From CAINVV01 sp963663675 (lineage in GTDB: Bacteria > Bacteroidota > Bacteroidia > Bacteroidales > Prolixibacteraceae), in contig OY760498.1 in NCBI GenBank assembly GCA_963663675.1, positions 1,116,001-1,180,000 of the forward strand: 64,000 nucleotides of DNA. The letters run 5' to 3'. Both the position numbers and the translations under genes were made by a program. Positions within the stretch are counted from its first letter, which is position 1. Each line of letters begins with the position of its first letter. This document shows positions 48,192 through 57,139 of this stretch, one piece after another. The notes under the pieces were generated by a model that did not search any database, had not been told where the DNA came from, and saw only the letters and a program-made list of their open reading frames with translations.

Positions 48192-49484
48192 TTAAAGATC
48201 CTTGGTAATAATTTCCAGCTTCATTCCCCTTGATCCTTTGATCAGCAGAAGATAACCTGTCAATTTCATCTCTCTCAGGAATTCCTGTAATTTTTCCAGA
48301 TGTCCGAAATGCCTGAAAGATGACGGAAGTGTACAACCGGCAAAACGAGGGCCAACAAGAAGTACTAATTCAAGTTTCATAGTCTTCACAAAATTTACGA
48401 TCTTTTGGTGCTCCTCAGTCGAGACATCCCCCAATTCCAGCATATCCCCCAAAATAACTCCTTTTCTTTGCGACGCCATTTGCTCAAAATTCTCCAGTGC
48501 AGCCCGCATGCTGCTTGGATTGGCGTTGTAGGCATCCAAAAGGAGATTGTTTTTTCCTGTATTGACCAACTGCGACCTGTTGTTGTCTGGTTGGTAGCTT
48601 TCAATCGCGGAAGCAATCTTTGTGGGATCGATCCCGAAATACAGGCCAATCGTTGCGGCCGCCATTACATTTTCGAAATTGTATTTGCCTACTAGCCTCG
48701 TTTTTACGTACAGCCAACCTCTGGGGAAAAGCAATTTTAATACGAGGAAAGGATCGGAATTTACGATCTCTCCTTCGAGGCATTCAGGGACTGTGACTGT
48801 AGAATAACCAACCTGCTTTGTCTTTCCTGCATAAGGAGTAAGAAACGGATTGGACTTATTGATGAAAATGGTTCCATTGTTTCCTTCCAGGAAACGATAC
48901 AATTCAGTTTTCGTCTGAATGACCCCTTCAAAGGAACCAAACCCTTCAAGATGAGCCCTGCCGACATTTGTAATCAGGCCAAAGTCCGGCAAAGCAATCC
49001 GGCATAATTCATCAATCTCGCCCGGGTGGTTGGCACCCATCTCAATGACGCCAAACCGGGTATCCGGTTTTAATGTGAGCAATGTCAGAGGGACCCCAAT
49101 ATGATTGTTCAGGTTTCCTTTTGTATATACCAGGTTGAATTTTTCCGATAATACCTTTGCAACCAATTCTTTGGTAGTTGTTTTTCCATTGGTTCCAGTG
49201 ATGGCGAGAATGGGAATTCCTAATTGCTGACGATGATGCCTTGCCAGGTCCTGCAGTGATTTCAACACATTGTCAACCAATATGATTCTTTCGTTCACTG
49301 CAAATGCCGGCTCGTCCACCAATGCATAAGCTGCTCCTTTTTCAATAGCTTCAGAAGCAAAAGTATTCCCATTGAAATTTTCACCTTTTAGAGCGAAAAA
49401 AAAGCACCCATGCTCAATTTTCCGACTGTCTGTTGTTATGCGGGGATGGGACAGGTAAACCTGGTAGAGCGCTTGTAATTCCAT
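48192..49484 (-). CDS. murF: UDP-N-acetylmuramoyl-tripeptide--D-alanyl-D-alanine ligase
   Basis: Adds D-Ala-D-Ala to the UDP-MurNAc-tripeptide, the last cytoplasmic step of peptidoglycan precursor synthesis. At 430 residues it has the Mur ligase N-terminal domain (TTDSRKIEHGCFFFALKGENFNG), the ATP-binding domain with ITGTNGKTTTKELVA, the middle-domain GNLNNHIGVPLTLL, and a C-terminal domain with YNANPSSMRAALE. It lies directly downstream of gldJ, the arrangement known from gliding Bacteroidota. Confidence 0.95.
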   Translation of the reverse strand: MELQALYQVYLSHPRITTDSRKIEHGCFFFALKGENFNGNTFASEAIEKGAAYALVDEPAFAVNERIILVDNVLKSLQDLARHHRQQLGIPILAITGTNGKTTTKELVAKVLSEKFNLVYTKGNLNNHIGVPLTLLTLKPDTRFGVIEMGANHPGEIDELCRIALPDFGLITNVGRAHLEGFGSFEGVIQTKTELYRFLEGNNGTIFINKSNPFLTPYAGKTKQVGYSTVTVPECLEGEIVNSDPFLVLKLLFPRGWLYVKTRLVGKYNFENVMAAATIGLYFGIDPTKIASAIESYQPDNNRSQLVNTGKNNLLLDAYNANPSSMRAALENFEQMASQRKGVILGDMLELGDVSTEEHQKIVNFVKTMKLELVLLVGPRFAGCTLPSSFRHFGHLEKLQEFLREMKLTGYLLLIKGSRGMKLEIITKDL

Positions 49485-49560
49485 AGGCCAGACTTATGCT
49501 GAGATCTGTAAAGATTAAAAATACAATGAAGAGGTAGACATTTTAGAACAAAAGAGGTCT

Positions 49561-49589
49561 AAAAAAAACCTCATCCGGAGATGAGGTTT
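49561..49589 (-). terminator. terminator after gldJ
   Basis: On the minus strand AAACCTCAT pairs with ATGAGGTTT around CTCCGG, followed by five or more T. It separates gldJ from murF. Confidence 0.8.
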
Positions 49590-49595
49590 CTGTGG

Positions 49596-51044
49596 TTATT
49601 GTTGTGGTGAGTCTCCCAACTTAGTCATGGCACAGCGGAAACCTATGTCATTTGTGGACTTTCTTTCGTCAAGGTATCTTCTTGTACCTGGCCCCAGCCA
49701 ATATGGCCTGTCCTTCCAGCTTCCTCCTTTGTAAACCCTGGTGCGGTCAGTAATCCTGGGCAGAAAATCATCTTTGGAGTAAGCATACATGTTATTGGTA
49801 CCAACATCACTTCTTATTGAGTCGTTTTTGCTTTTCCAGAATGACTCTTCCAGGTTGGACTGGAAATTACCATCCTTGTAATTGGTGTAGTTGGCAACGG
49901 TATCCTTGACCATCTCACCGTATTGATTTCTTACAAATCCCCCTGTGGAGTCCTTGTGGAAATTCGTGTAAACGCTTCCCCTAAGTGGCTGAAATTCATT
50001 AAATTCCTGGAATGATGTGGGTCTGTATACATCCTGAACCCATTCACTGACATTTCCAGCCATGCAGTATAGTCCAAGGTCATTCGGTGGGAATGAATGC
50101 ACAGGAGCAGTAATCTCAAATCCATCATTCAATGCACCTGCCACTCCCATATAGTCGCCTCTGCCCCTTACACTGTTTGCAAGAAAAACCCCTCGTTCCT
50201 TCTTGGATAATGAGCGTATTTGATTTCCATTCCATGGATAAATCTTTCTGTCTGTCACGACCTCATCATCTAAATTGCCGATAAGTCCCAATGCAGCAAA
50301 CTCCCATTCAGCTTCGGTCGGGAGACGATAACGTGGAAGAACAATTCCGTCGGACATGCTAGTCCTTCTTGTAGCACCGTCTTTGCCTAAGTCTTTTAAT
50401 GGCCGGTTCCCGTCCGTTCCATTGTATAGACCGTTCAGGTAACTGTCAGAAGTAAATACTTCCTGTCCGCTTTGTTTAGTATCTTCGGCAAGAATCTTGT
50501 CGTTGATTAATATTCTTTCATTGACCCTGTCGGTTCTCCATTTACAATAATTATTGGCCTGAATCCAGCTAACACCAACAACAGGGTAATCCGCATACGC
50601 GGCATGACGTAAATAATTTTCAAGATAAGGTTCATTGTAGGCCAGCTCATGTCTCCAAACGAGGGTATCAGGGAGCGCAGCTTTGTAAACCTCCGGATTA
50701 TTTGGATAAACTCTTTGGATCCAGTACAGGTATTCCCTCCAGTCTACATTACGTACTTCGGTCTCGTCGATAAAAAAAGAGGCAACAGTAACACGCCGGC
50801 CAACATTATTGCTTTCATACATGACATCCTGTTCTACACGGCCCATCGGAAATGTTCCACCCTGAACAAATACCAGTCCAGGCCCGGTATTCTGAACGTA
50901 ACCTTCCCTGTATTCGAACCCACCGTTTTTTGGATCATTGTAAGACCATCCAGTGGTTGAGGATCCGGATTTTTTCTTCGGCAACAGACTGCATGAGGCA
51001 GCCAGAAGACTGATAGACAGTAATATAACCGTATAAAATTTCAT
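49596..51044 (-). CDS. gldJ: gliding motility lipoprotein GldJ (SUMF1/FGE-like domain)
   Basis: A 482-residue lipoprotein (lipobox LAASC, Cys18). It carries a formylglycine-generating-enzyme-like fold: VFVQGGTFPMGRVEQDV, VGVSWIQANNYCKWR, YRLPTEAEWEFAALG, MAGNVSEWVQDVY, and GGSWKDRPY with GFRCAMT at the end. The opening GWSYNDPKNGGFEYREGYVQNTGPG is specific to GldJ. GldJ stabilises GldK and so the type IX secretion and gliding complex. The neighbouring murF supports the call. A GldK identity is less likely. Confidence 0.83.
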   Translation of the reverse strand: MKFYTVILLSISLLAASCSLLPKKKSGSSTTGWSYNDPKNGGFEYREGYVQNTGPGLVFVQGGTFPMGRVEQDVMYESNNVGRRVTVASFFIDETEVRNVDWREYLYWIQRVYPNNPEVYKAALPDTLVWRHELAYNEPYLENYLRHAAYADYPVVGVSWIQANNYCKWRTDRVNERILINDKILAEDTKQSGQEVFTSDSYLNGLYNGTDGNRPLKDLGKDGATRRTSMSDGIVLPRYRLPTEAEWEFAALGLIGNLDDEVVTDRKIYPWNGNQIRSLSKKERGVFLANSVRGRGDYMGVAGALNDGFEITAPVHSFPPNDLGLYCMAGNVSEWVQDVYRPTSFQEFNEFQPLRGSVYTNFHKDSTGGFVRNQYGEMVKDTVANYTNYKDGNFQSNLEESFWKSKNDSIRSDVGTNNMYAYSKDDFLPRITDRTRVYKGGSWKDRPYWLGPGTRRYLDERKSTNDIGFRCAMTKLGDSPQQ

Positions 51045-52194
51045 ATATTTTCAAAAGTTAAATCCTTACAAAAAAATCAATTTAAATCTCAGTCAGGCCA
51101 ATTGTCCGGGTAAATCCCCAAACATTAACAAAGTATGCACTATTGATACAAATATAAAGCAAATTAATAAAACAACATTCATTTTTTCAACATTGAACCT
51201 CACTTTAAAGATTGATTTTTTCAAATTCTTTCAATCTATTAAGCAGTTAAATCTATTCTTTGTCTGTTTTAAGAAAATTGTTCCATTTTGCGAATACCTG
51301 AACTAGTCAGTTTTTAAATTTTAGTAAATATTTAAATATCACATATACAGCACATTGATGATGTTTTATCTAGCTATAACAGCAAATTTTGACCTTGCTC
51401 TTCCTTCTTAGTCTGGTTCGCTGTTTACGAAGCGTAATTGGTTAAATATGGAAACAACTTCGTCTGGTGTACATAAAATTTATTATTCATTACTCAAAAA
51501 AATCCGGTTTTTACATTCGGGATAAGTCCGAATTTTTGGAAACAGAAATCTGAAAACGGCAGTTTGGAACTCAAACTCTTCCGGAAACAGCCCTGTTCCG
51601 ATCCCCTTTTTGAAGCATAAGGATGGAAATGGTGACACTTCAAGGGGTATTTGTATTCAAAGAGCTGTCCCCAGGTGGTTCGATATAGAATAAGATCAAT
51701 ACAAACGATTATTTTGCCAGTCAGTTCCGGGAAATTCATATTATAATTTGAAAGGATATGCAGGTACGGAAGTAAAATATGCTGATTGTAATTCCATCAG
51801 CAGGGAAACACGGTGTTGCAGGAAACGGATATGAAGATTTTGTTTCAGTGGAGGATGGGGATTTAGATTATTGCTAATCATGAAGTTATTGGTTTGCTAT
51901 GTTACAGCCGGGTAATGTGAGCTTCCATAAAAATTCGGAGTTTAGTACCGTTTGGAAAATGAGAAACAGGAGGTCTCCCTGCTCTTAATTTTACATCGCA
52001 TTTTGGTAAGCGAACTTGTGACCCGATTCACGATTCAATTAAATAGCTTCACACACTGACCCGGAAAGAAACAGAGTCTCAAAAGCAGCAGACTTAACTG
52101 AATAGAATGAGCGCTTAAAATGAGCAAAGTTTTTGCAGCTTCAGAACCTTAGTCTAATTTTACATTATCTTTATCAATATTTAATTTTTTACAG
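51045..52194. other. 1.15-kb stretch without a recognised gene
   Basis: AT-rich on the left; right of about 51490 the base composition rises and several frames run open for 40-80 codons but none shows a signal peptide, a domain pattern or a start in a good position. The plus-strand segment at 51695-51830 reads like protein (SYYNLKGYAGTEVKYADCNS), then ends at a stop, which suggests a decayed gene. The gldJ promoter should lie near 51050-51150, and TATCTTTA at 52166-52173 may serve ispF. Confidence 0.45.
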
Positions 52195-52677
52195 ATGGTC
52201 TTCCGTATCGGACTTGGCTATGACGTGCATCAGCTTGCTACAGGCGAAGAGCTTTGGCTTGGAGGGATACTTATTCCTCATGAAAAGGGCTCTGTGGCCC
52301 ATTCAGACGGTGATGTTCTGCTTCACGCCATTTGTGATGCCCTTTTGGGGGCTGCAGGCTTGAGGGACATCGGTTTCCACTATCCAGATACAGATGCTGC
52401 CTTCAAAAATATTGACAGCAAGAAGTTGCTAGCATCAGTTTACCAGATGCTAAAGGAACGAGGATATTCACTGGTTAACCTGGATGCCACGGTTTCGGCC
52501 CAACGGCCTAAGCTTAAAGAATGGATACCTTCCATGGAACTCACCATTGCCGGGATACTTGAAAGTCAGACTGAACAGGTAAACATCAAAGCTACCACTA
52601 CCGAGAAGCTAGGATTTGAAGGCAGGGAGGAAGGGATTTCAGTTCAGGCAGTTGTCCTGATTCAGAGACAAGGTTAA
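52195..52677 (+). CDS. ispF: 2-C-methyl-D-erythritol 2,4-cyclodiphosphate synthase
   Basis: Closes the cyclodiphosphate in the MEP (non-mevalonate) isoprenoid route. The 160-residue protein opens MVFRIGLGYDVHQL, with the metal ligands Asp10 and His12, followed by SDGDVLLHAICDALLGAAGLRDIGFHYPDTD and the substrate loop AQRPKL. The active-site segment IKATTTEKLGFEGREEGI is complete. Length is normal. Confidence 0.95.
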   Translation: MVFRIGLGYDVHQLATGEELWLGGILIPHEKGSVAHSDGDVLLHAICDALLGAAGLRDIGFHYPDTDAAFKNIDSKKLLASVYQMLKERGYSLVNLDATVSAQRPKLKEWIPSMELTIAGILESQTEQVNIKATTTEKLGFEGREEGISVQAVVLIQRQG

Positions 52678-52869
52678 ATAATTGGGAACATTTGTTACCA
52701 TTGCTTAAAATCTATCTAGTGCCTTCAAAATGATTAAATTCTTCACTAACTTCACATTGTTATATTTCATCGCATCAAAAGTTGTATTTGGGATTGCGGT
52801 AATATGTAATTATTAATAAATCAATGATTAAAATTTGATATTGGATTCTAACCTTCAAAAAATCAAAGT

Positions 52870-53469
52870 ATGAGCAAAACAGCGTGGATTGTAATAGGCG
52901 TAATTTTTATTGGAATTTTTGCTGCCATTTCATGGGGAATTAAAACAGGGAACAAGATGGTTACCAAGGAAGAAGCAGTATCTGCTGCCTGGTCGCAGGT
53001 CGAAAATGTATATCAACGACGGGCTGATTTGATCCCAAACCTGGTTGCTACAGTAAAGGGATATGCCGCACATGAAAATGAAACATTGACAGCGGTTGTT
53101 GAAGCCAGGGCAAAAGCTTCTTCTGTTACCGTTGATCCGACAAAACTGAGTGCTGAGTCCATACAGCAGTTTCAACAGGCACAGGGTGGTTTGAGCCAGG
53201 CGCTTGGACGTCTGATGGTTGTGGTTGAAAAATATCCTGATCTGAAAGCAAATGAAAACTTCCTTCAGCTTCAGGCGCAGTTGGAAGGAACAGAAAACAG
53301 GATTACTGTTGAACGCCAGAAATTCAATCAGATAGCCCAGGATTTTAATACCTATATCCGGATGTTCCCTGAAAATGTCATTGCATCCATGCGTAATTTC
53401 GAAAAGAAGGCCTATTTCGAGGCTGAAAAAGGTTCAGACAAGGCTCCAAAGGTTGATTTTACAAAATGA
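52870..53469 (+). CDS. lemA: LemA family protein
   Basis: A 199-residue protein with one N-terminal membrane helix (residues 5-25) and a four-helix bundle; the LemA pattern is AWSQVENVYQRRADLIPNLVATVKGYA. Function unknown; LemA proteins are usually found with TPM-domain proteins, as here. First gene of the LemA-TPM-TPM cluster. Confidence 0.9.
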   Translation: MSKTAWIVIGVIFIGIFAAISWGIKTGNKMVTKEEAVSAAWSQVENVYQRRADLIPNLVATVKGYAAHENETLTAVVEARAKASSVTVDPTKLSAESIQQFQQAQGGLSQALGRLMVVVEKYPDLKANENFLQLQAQLEGTENRITVERQKFNQIAQDFNTYIRMFPENVIASMRNFEKKAYFEAEKGSDKAPKVDFTK

Positions 53470-53487
53470 TTTTAATCCCGGTAAAGG

Positions 53488-53925
53488 ATGAGTACAAATA
53501 TATTTCTCACTAAAGAGGGTGAACAGCAAGTAGTTCAGGCCATTCAGTCGGCAGAAAGCCTTACCAGCGGAGAAATTCGTGTTCACATCGAATCTGTTTG
53601 CAGAGGTGACGTGCTCGACAGGGCCGCCTGGCTGTTTAAATCCCTGGATATGCACAAAACAGAATTAAAAAACGGGGTGTTGATTTACTTGTCGACCAAA
53701 GACAGAAAATTTGCCATCATCGGTGATGCCGGTATCAATGCCGTTGTCCCTGTAGGTTTTTGGGATGATGTAAGGGACCTGATGATTAGTAACTTCTCCA
53801 AAGGTGACCTGGTCAGGGGATTTGTGCTCGGAATTGAAAAGGTAGGCGAGAAGCTTAAAGCGTTTTTCCCTCACCAGGATAATGACATCAATGAACTCTC
53901 CAACGAAATATCATTTGGTAAATAA
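53488..53925 (+). CDS. TPM domain protein, soluble
   Basis: A 145-residue protein made of a single TPM domain (SGEIRVHIESVCRGDVLDRAAWLF, then GVLIYLSTKDRKFAIIGDAGIN). No signal peptide or membrane helix is seen. It begins 18 bases after lemA and ends 2 bases before the second TPM gene. In other organisms TPM-domain proteins act in membrane or photosystem repair; its role here is unknown. Confidence 0.85.
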   Translation: MSTNIFLTKEGEQQVVQAIQSAESLTSGEIRVHIESVCRGDVLDRAAWLFKSLDMHKTELKNGVLIYLSTKDRKFAIIGDAGINAVVPVGFWDDVRDLMISNFSKGDLVRGFVLGIEKVGEKLKAFFPHQDNDINELSNEISFGK

Positions 53926-53927
53926 AA

Positions 53928-54758
53928 ATGAATAATAAAATTAACTGGCATACAAGCCTGCATTTTTTCTTGTTTTTAGCGCTTTTCACGCTGTTCACTG
54001 GTGCTTTTGCTGCCGATGAATTTCCTGCACGTCCTGAACCACCTAGGCTGGTCAATGATTTTACCGGAACCTTGTCGGGGTCGCAGGTGGAAGCCCTTGA
54101 AAACAAACTGGATGCGTTTAACCGGCAAACGTCGACACAGATTGCCATCGTCTTGGTAAAAGACCTGTTTGGACACGATCAAAGTGAGTATGCATTTTCA
54201 TTGGCAGAAAAGTGGGGTATCGGTCAGAAAGGCAAAAACAACGGAATTCTTATACTGGTCAAGCCCAAAACTAATGATGGTCAGGCAGGTAAGGTATTTA
54301 TCGCTGTCGGATACGGACTGGAAGGTGTTGTTCCGGATGCAACTGCCAGCCATACAATTGTAAACGCTGAAATAATACCGAGTTTCAAGGCAAATGATTA
54401 CTATGCAGGACTTGATCGTGCAACAACAGTTCTGATGGCTTTAACCAAAGGTGAATTTACAGCCGACCAGTACGAAAAGAAATATTCCAAACGATCCGTA
54501 TTTCCTGGCTTTGCATTGATCCTGCTGGTTTTTGTTATTTTTATGATATTCAACAGGAACAAATATCGCACGGTAGGCGCCGATGGCAGCAGCACAGGAA
54601 GCCTCCTCGGATCTTTGTGGTGGCTAAGCATGCTTGGCGGCAACAGGGGAGGCGGCGGTTCATGGGGTAATTTTTCTGGCGGCGGTGGTTCGTCCGGAGG
54701 ATTTGGCGGTTTTGGCGGTGGAAGTTTCGGTGGTGGCGGTGCCGGTGGTTCATGGTAA
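53928..54758 (+). CDS. TPM domain protein with Gly-rich tail
   Basis: A 276-residue protein: signal peptide (to about AAD, residue 28), the TPM domain at about 40-165 (LVNDFTGTLSGSQVEALENKL, IAVGYGLEGVVPDATAS), one membrane helix at about 190-208, and a C-terminal tail of GG(S/F) repeats ending GGAGGSW. The tail is typical of YgcG-type proteins. It converges on the zinc ribbon gene through a very long hairpin. Confidence 0.88.
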   Translation: MNNKINWHTSLHFFLFLALFTLFTGAFAADEFPARPEPPRLVNDFTGTLSGSQVEALENKLDAFNRQTSTQIAIVLVKDLFGHDQSEYAFSLAEKWGIGQKGKNNGILILVKPKTNDGQAGKVFIAVGYGLEGVVPDATASHTIVNAEIIPSFKANDYYAGLDRATTVLMALTKGEFTADQYEKKYSKRSVFPGFALILLVFVIFMIFNRNKYRTVGADGSSTGSLLGSLWWLSMLGGNRGGGGSWGNFSGGGGSSGGFGGFGGGSFGGGGAGGSW

Positions 54759-54819
54759 CGATCCAACAAGACATAAAAAAAACTCCCAAATGGAGTTTTT
54801 TTTATGTCTTGTTGGATCG
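54759..54819. terminator. 28-bp perfect hairpin, bidirectional terminator
   Basis: Bases 54759-54786 are perfectly complementary to 54792-54819 around a 5-base loop. An A8/T8 run inside the stem gives a T-run to either direction. It lies in the 71-base gap between convergent genes (stops at 54758 and 54830), so it can stop transcription from both sides. Confidence 0.9.
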
Positions 54820-54829
54820 TAATTCTGTA

Positions 54830-55615
54830 TCAGGATTGGCTTTCTTCGACTGATGGAGTGGCTATGTCTTTGTCTACCAGGATTCTACCGCAGTATTCAC
54901 AAACAATGATCTTCTTGCGTGAAGCTATATCAAGTTGTCGTTGTGGCGGGATCTTGTTAAAACAACCACCGCATGCATCACGTTGAACAGTAACCACTGA
55001 GAGCCCGTTGCGGGCGTTTTTCCTGATCTTGTTAAATGCTGTTAACAGTCGCTCCTCGATCATAGTGGCTATCTTTGCAGTTTTAGCTTTGAGAAGATCT
55101 TCTTCGACAGCTGTTTCAGCGGTAATTTCCTCAAGCTCTTTTTTCTTTCTAATCAGGTCGTCCTCACGCTCTTTCAGCAACAGGTTTGATGCGTCCAGCA
55201 AATCACCCTTGGTTTTTGCATCAACAGAGTATTCCTTGATCCGTTTTTCTGCCAGCTCAATTTCGAGTGTCTGGAACTCCATTTCCTTTGAAATTGAATC
55301 AAATTCACGGTTGTTTCTAACATTCTCCTGTTGCTCTTTATACCTGTCGATCTTAGTCTTGGAATCCTTGATCTCGATTTTTTTATTGGCAATAGCAGTA
55401 TTGAGGTTTTTTATTTCATCCTGGAGATTCGAAAGCCTGGTTTTTAATCCGACGATCTCATCTTCAAGGTCTTGAACCTCAAGAGGTAACTCTCCGCGAA
55501 GAGTGTTGATTTTATCGATTTCTGAAACAACAGTTTGTAGTTCATAGAGCATTTTCAATTTTTCCTGAACTGAAACCTCTTTGCCTTCGGTTGTTTTGTT
55601 AATTTCTAACGACAT
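54830..55615 (-). CDS. coiled-coil and C4 zinc ribbon protein
   Basis: A 261-residue protein: residues about 15-195 are coiled coil (long Glu/Lys/Leu heptads), then a zinc ribbon with CGGC and CEYC, four Cys in two CxxC pairs. This matches the CT398-type zinc ribbon family found in many bacteria, often beside Nif3, as here. Suggested to bind RNA polymerase or secretion factors; not established. Last gene of the M23-MerR-Nif3 cluster. Confidence 0.8.
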   Translation of the reverse strand: MSLEINKTTEGKEVSVQEKLKMLYELQTVVSEIDKINTLRGELPLEVQDLEDEIVGLKTRLSNLQDEIKNLNTAIANKKIEIKDSKTKIDRYKEQQENVRNNREFDSISKEMEFQTLEIELAEKRIKEYSVDAKTKGDLLDASNLLLKEREDDLIRKKKELEEITAETAVEEDLLKAKTAKIATMIEERLLTAFNKIRKNARNGLSVVTVQRDACGGCFNKIPPQRQLDIASRKKIIVCEYCGRILVDKDIATPSVEESQS

Positions 55616-55646
55616 ATCCAGAATATTATTATTAAACTTCAGCTTC

Positions 55647-56741
55647 TTAAAGGTATAAAACCGGGTTGGTTTTTACTTCCGACAAACGGAGTGCAAATGT
55701 AGGGAATTTTTTTAAAACTATCTCTTTTAAAACCTCTTTAGTGAATTGTTCACTTTCATAGTGGCCGATATCAGCAAGTACAATCTTTTTTTCTGCTTCA
55801 AAGAAGTCATGGTATTTGAAATCAGCTGAAATAAACAGGTCAGCTTTTTCCGCAATCGCCTTTGAAATGAGGAAACTGCCTGACCCTCCGCATACTGCAA
55901 TTTTGGTGATTTTTTTGTTTAACAAGGCGGAGTGCCTGATCATTTGACAGCCAAAAATCTCTTTGATCCTGCTTAATATTTCATTTTCACCAGTTGGCTC
56001 TGACAACTCTCCGGTCATTCCAATTCCAACTGAATCATAATTATTTTCCAGTGGCAGCAAATCATAGGCTACTTCTTCATAGGGATGGGAAGATTTCAAG
56101 GCGGTAATTACCCCTGGAACCAGGTGCCTGGGAACAATTGTCTCCAGCCTGGTTTCCTGTTCAACGTGCATTTCACCTTTGGTGCCGACAAAGGGATTGC
56201 TATCTTCCATTCCCCTGAAAGTTCCGAAACCGGAAGCGCTGAAACTACACTGGTCATAATTCCCGATCACTCCGGCTCCTGCGGAGAAAAGTGAGGATCT
56301 GACGGCTTCGACATGGTTTACAGGGACATAAGTGACCAATTTTAGCAATTGGTTCTTTACCGGAGATAAAATACGGCAGTTCAAAAGTCCTATTTTTTCG
56401 CAGATTCTGGAATTAACACCGCCATTTACACTGTCCAGGTTTGTATGTGCGGCATAAATGGAAATATTGCCTTGAATTGCTTTGATCAGGCATTTTTCCA
56501 CCGCATTACTGCCAGTAATACTTTTAATCCCCTTAAATATCAGCGGATGGTGGCTTATGATCAGCTCACAATTATTGGCAATGGCCTCGTCGACCACATC
56601 TTCTGTGATGTCAAGTGTTATCAGGATTGACGAGATCTGGCGCGACTTATCCCCGACAATTAGACCCGAATTGTCGTATGATTCCTGGAAATGAAGAGGT
56701 GCGAAACTTTCCAGATGCTGAATGATGGTTTGAAGGAGCAT
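55647..56741 (-). CDS. Nif3-like dinuclear metal centre protein
   Basis: A 364-residue protein of the Nif3/YbgI (GTP cyclohydrolase I type 2) family. Metal-site segments are visible: ISHHPLIFKGIKSI, YAAHTNLDSVNGGVN, and near the end DIGHYESEQF. The middle region (about 125-225) is the PII-like insertion that longer Nif3 proteins carry. Forms a hexamer in relatives. True function unknown. Confidence 0.9.
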   Translation of the reverse strand: MLLQTIIQHLESFAPLHFQESYDNSGLIVGDKSRQISSILITLDITEDVVDEAIANNCELIISHHPLIFKGIKSITGSNAVEKCLIKAIQGNISIYAAHTNLDSVNGGVNSRICEKIGLLNCRILSPVKNQLLKLVTYVPVNHVEAVRSSLFSAGAGVIGNYDQCSFSASGFGTFRGMEDSNPFVGTKGEMHVEQETRLETIVPRHLVPGVITALKSSHPYEEVAYDLLPLENNYDSVGIGMTGELSEPTGENEILSRIKEIFGCQMIRHSALLNKKITKIAVCGGSGSFLISKAIAEKADLFISADFKYHDFFEAEKKIVLADIGHYESEQFTKEVLKEIVLKKFPTFALRLSEVKTNPVLYL

Positions 56742-56784
56742 AGCAACAGTTTAACAGTTTGTTGTAGGAACAGATAAAACCTGC

Positions 56785-57120
56785 TTACAGGATTTCCCTG
56801 ATTTCTATCAGGTATTCCCTGATCTCCTGAAGCTTCTGCACAATTTCATAATTGTGTTCTACTTCATTTTTGTTCACCTTTATTTTAGCTTTCGCCCCTT
56901 TCAGGGTTAAACCCCTTTCTTTGACCAGGTGGTTAATCAAAGCAATATGCTCTATATCTTCCTGAGTGTAAAACCTGTTGCCCTTTTTATTTTTGAATGG
57001 CTTGATGGTATCGAATTCCTTTTCCCAGAATCGCAGTGCGGATGGTGCCAGATTGAACTTTTCGGCCACTTCACTGATCGAATAATAGAGTTTTTCAGAT
57101 TTAGGTGTTTTGAATCCCAC
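56785..57120 (-). CDS. MerR family transcriptional regulator, short
   Basis: A 111-residue protein with a MerR winged helix: YYSISEVAEKFNLAPSALRFWEKEF and the wing FYTQEDIEHIALINHLVKERGLTL. It lacks a long effector domain and any metal Cys. Target unknown. It is part of an operon-like run (gaps of 19 and 43 bases) with M23 peptidase and Nif3. Confidence 0.9.
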   Translation of the reverse strand: MGFKTPKSEKLYYSISEVAEKFNLAPSALRFWEKEFDTIKPFKNKKGNRFYTQEDIEHIALINHLVKERGLTLKGAKAKIKVNKNEVEHNYEIVQKLQEIREYLIEIREIL

Positions 57121-57139
57121 AGTATTAATTGTTAAGAAG

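Noticed and set aside
51494..51739. 81-codon minus-strand frame in the gene-free region
   Set aside because: No start context, no domain pattern, composition not coding-like.
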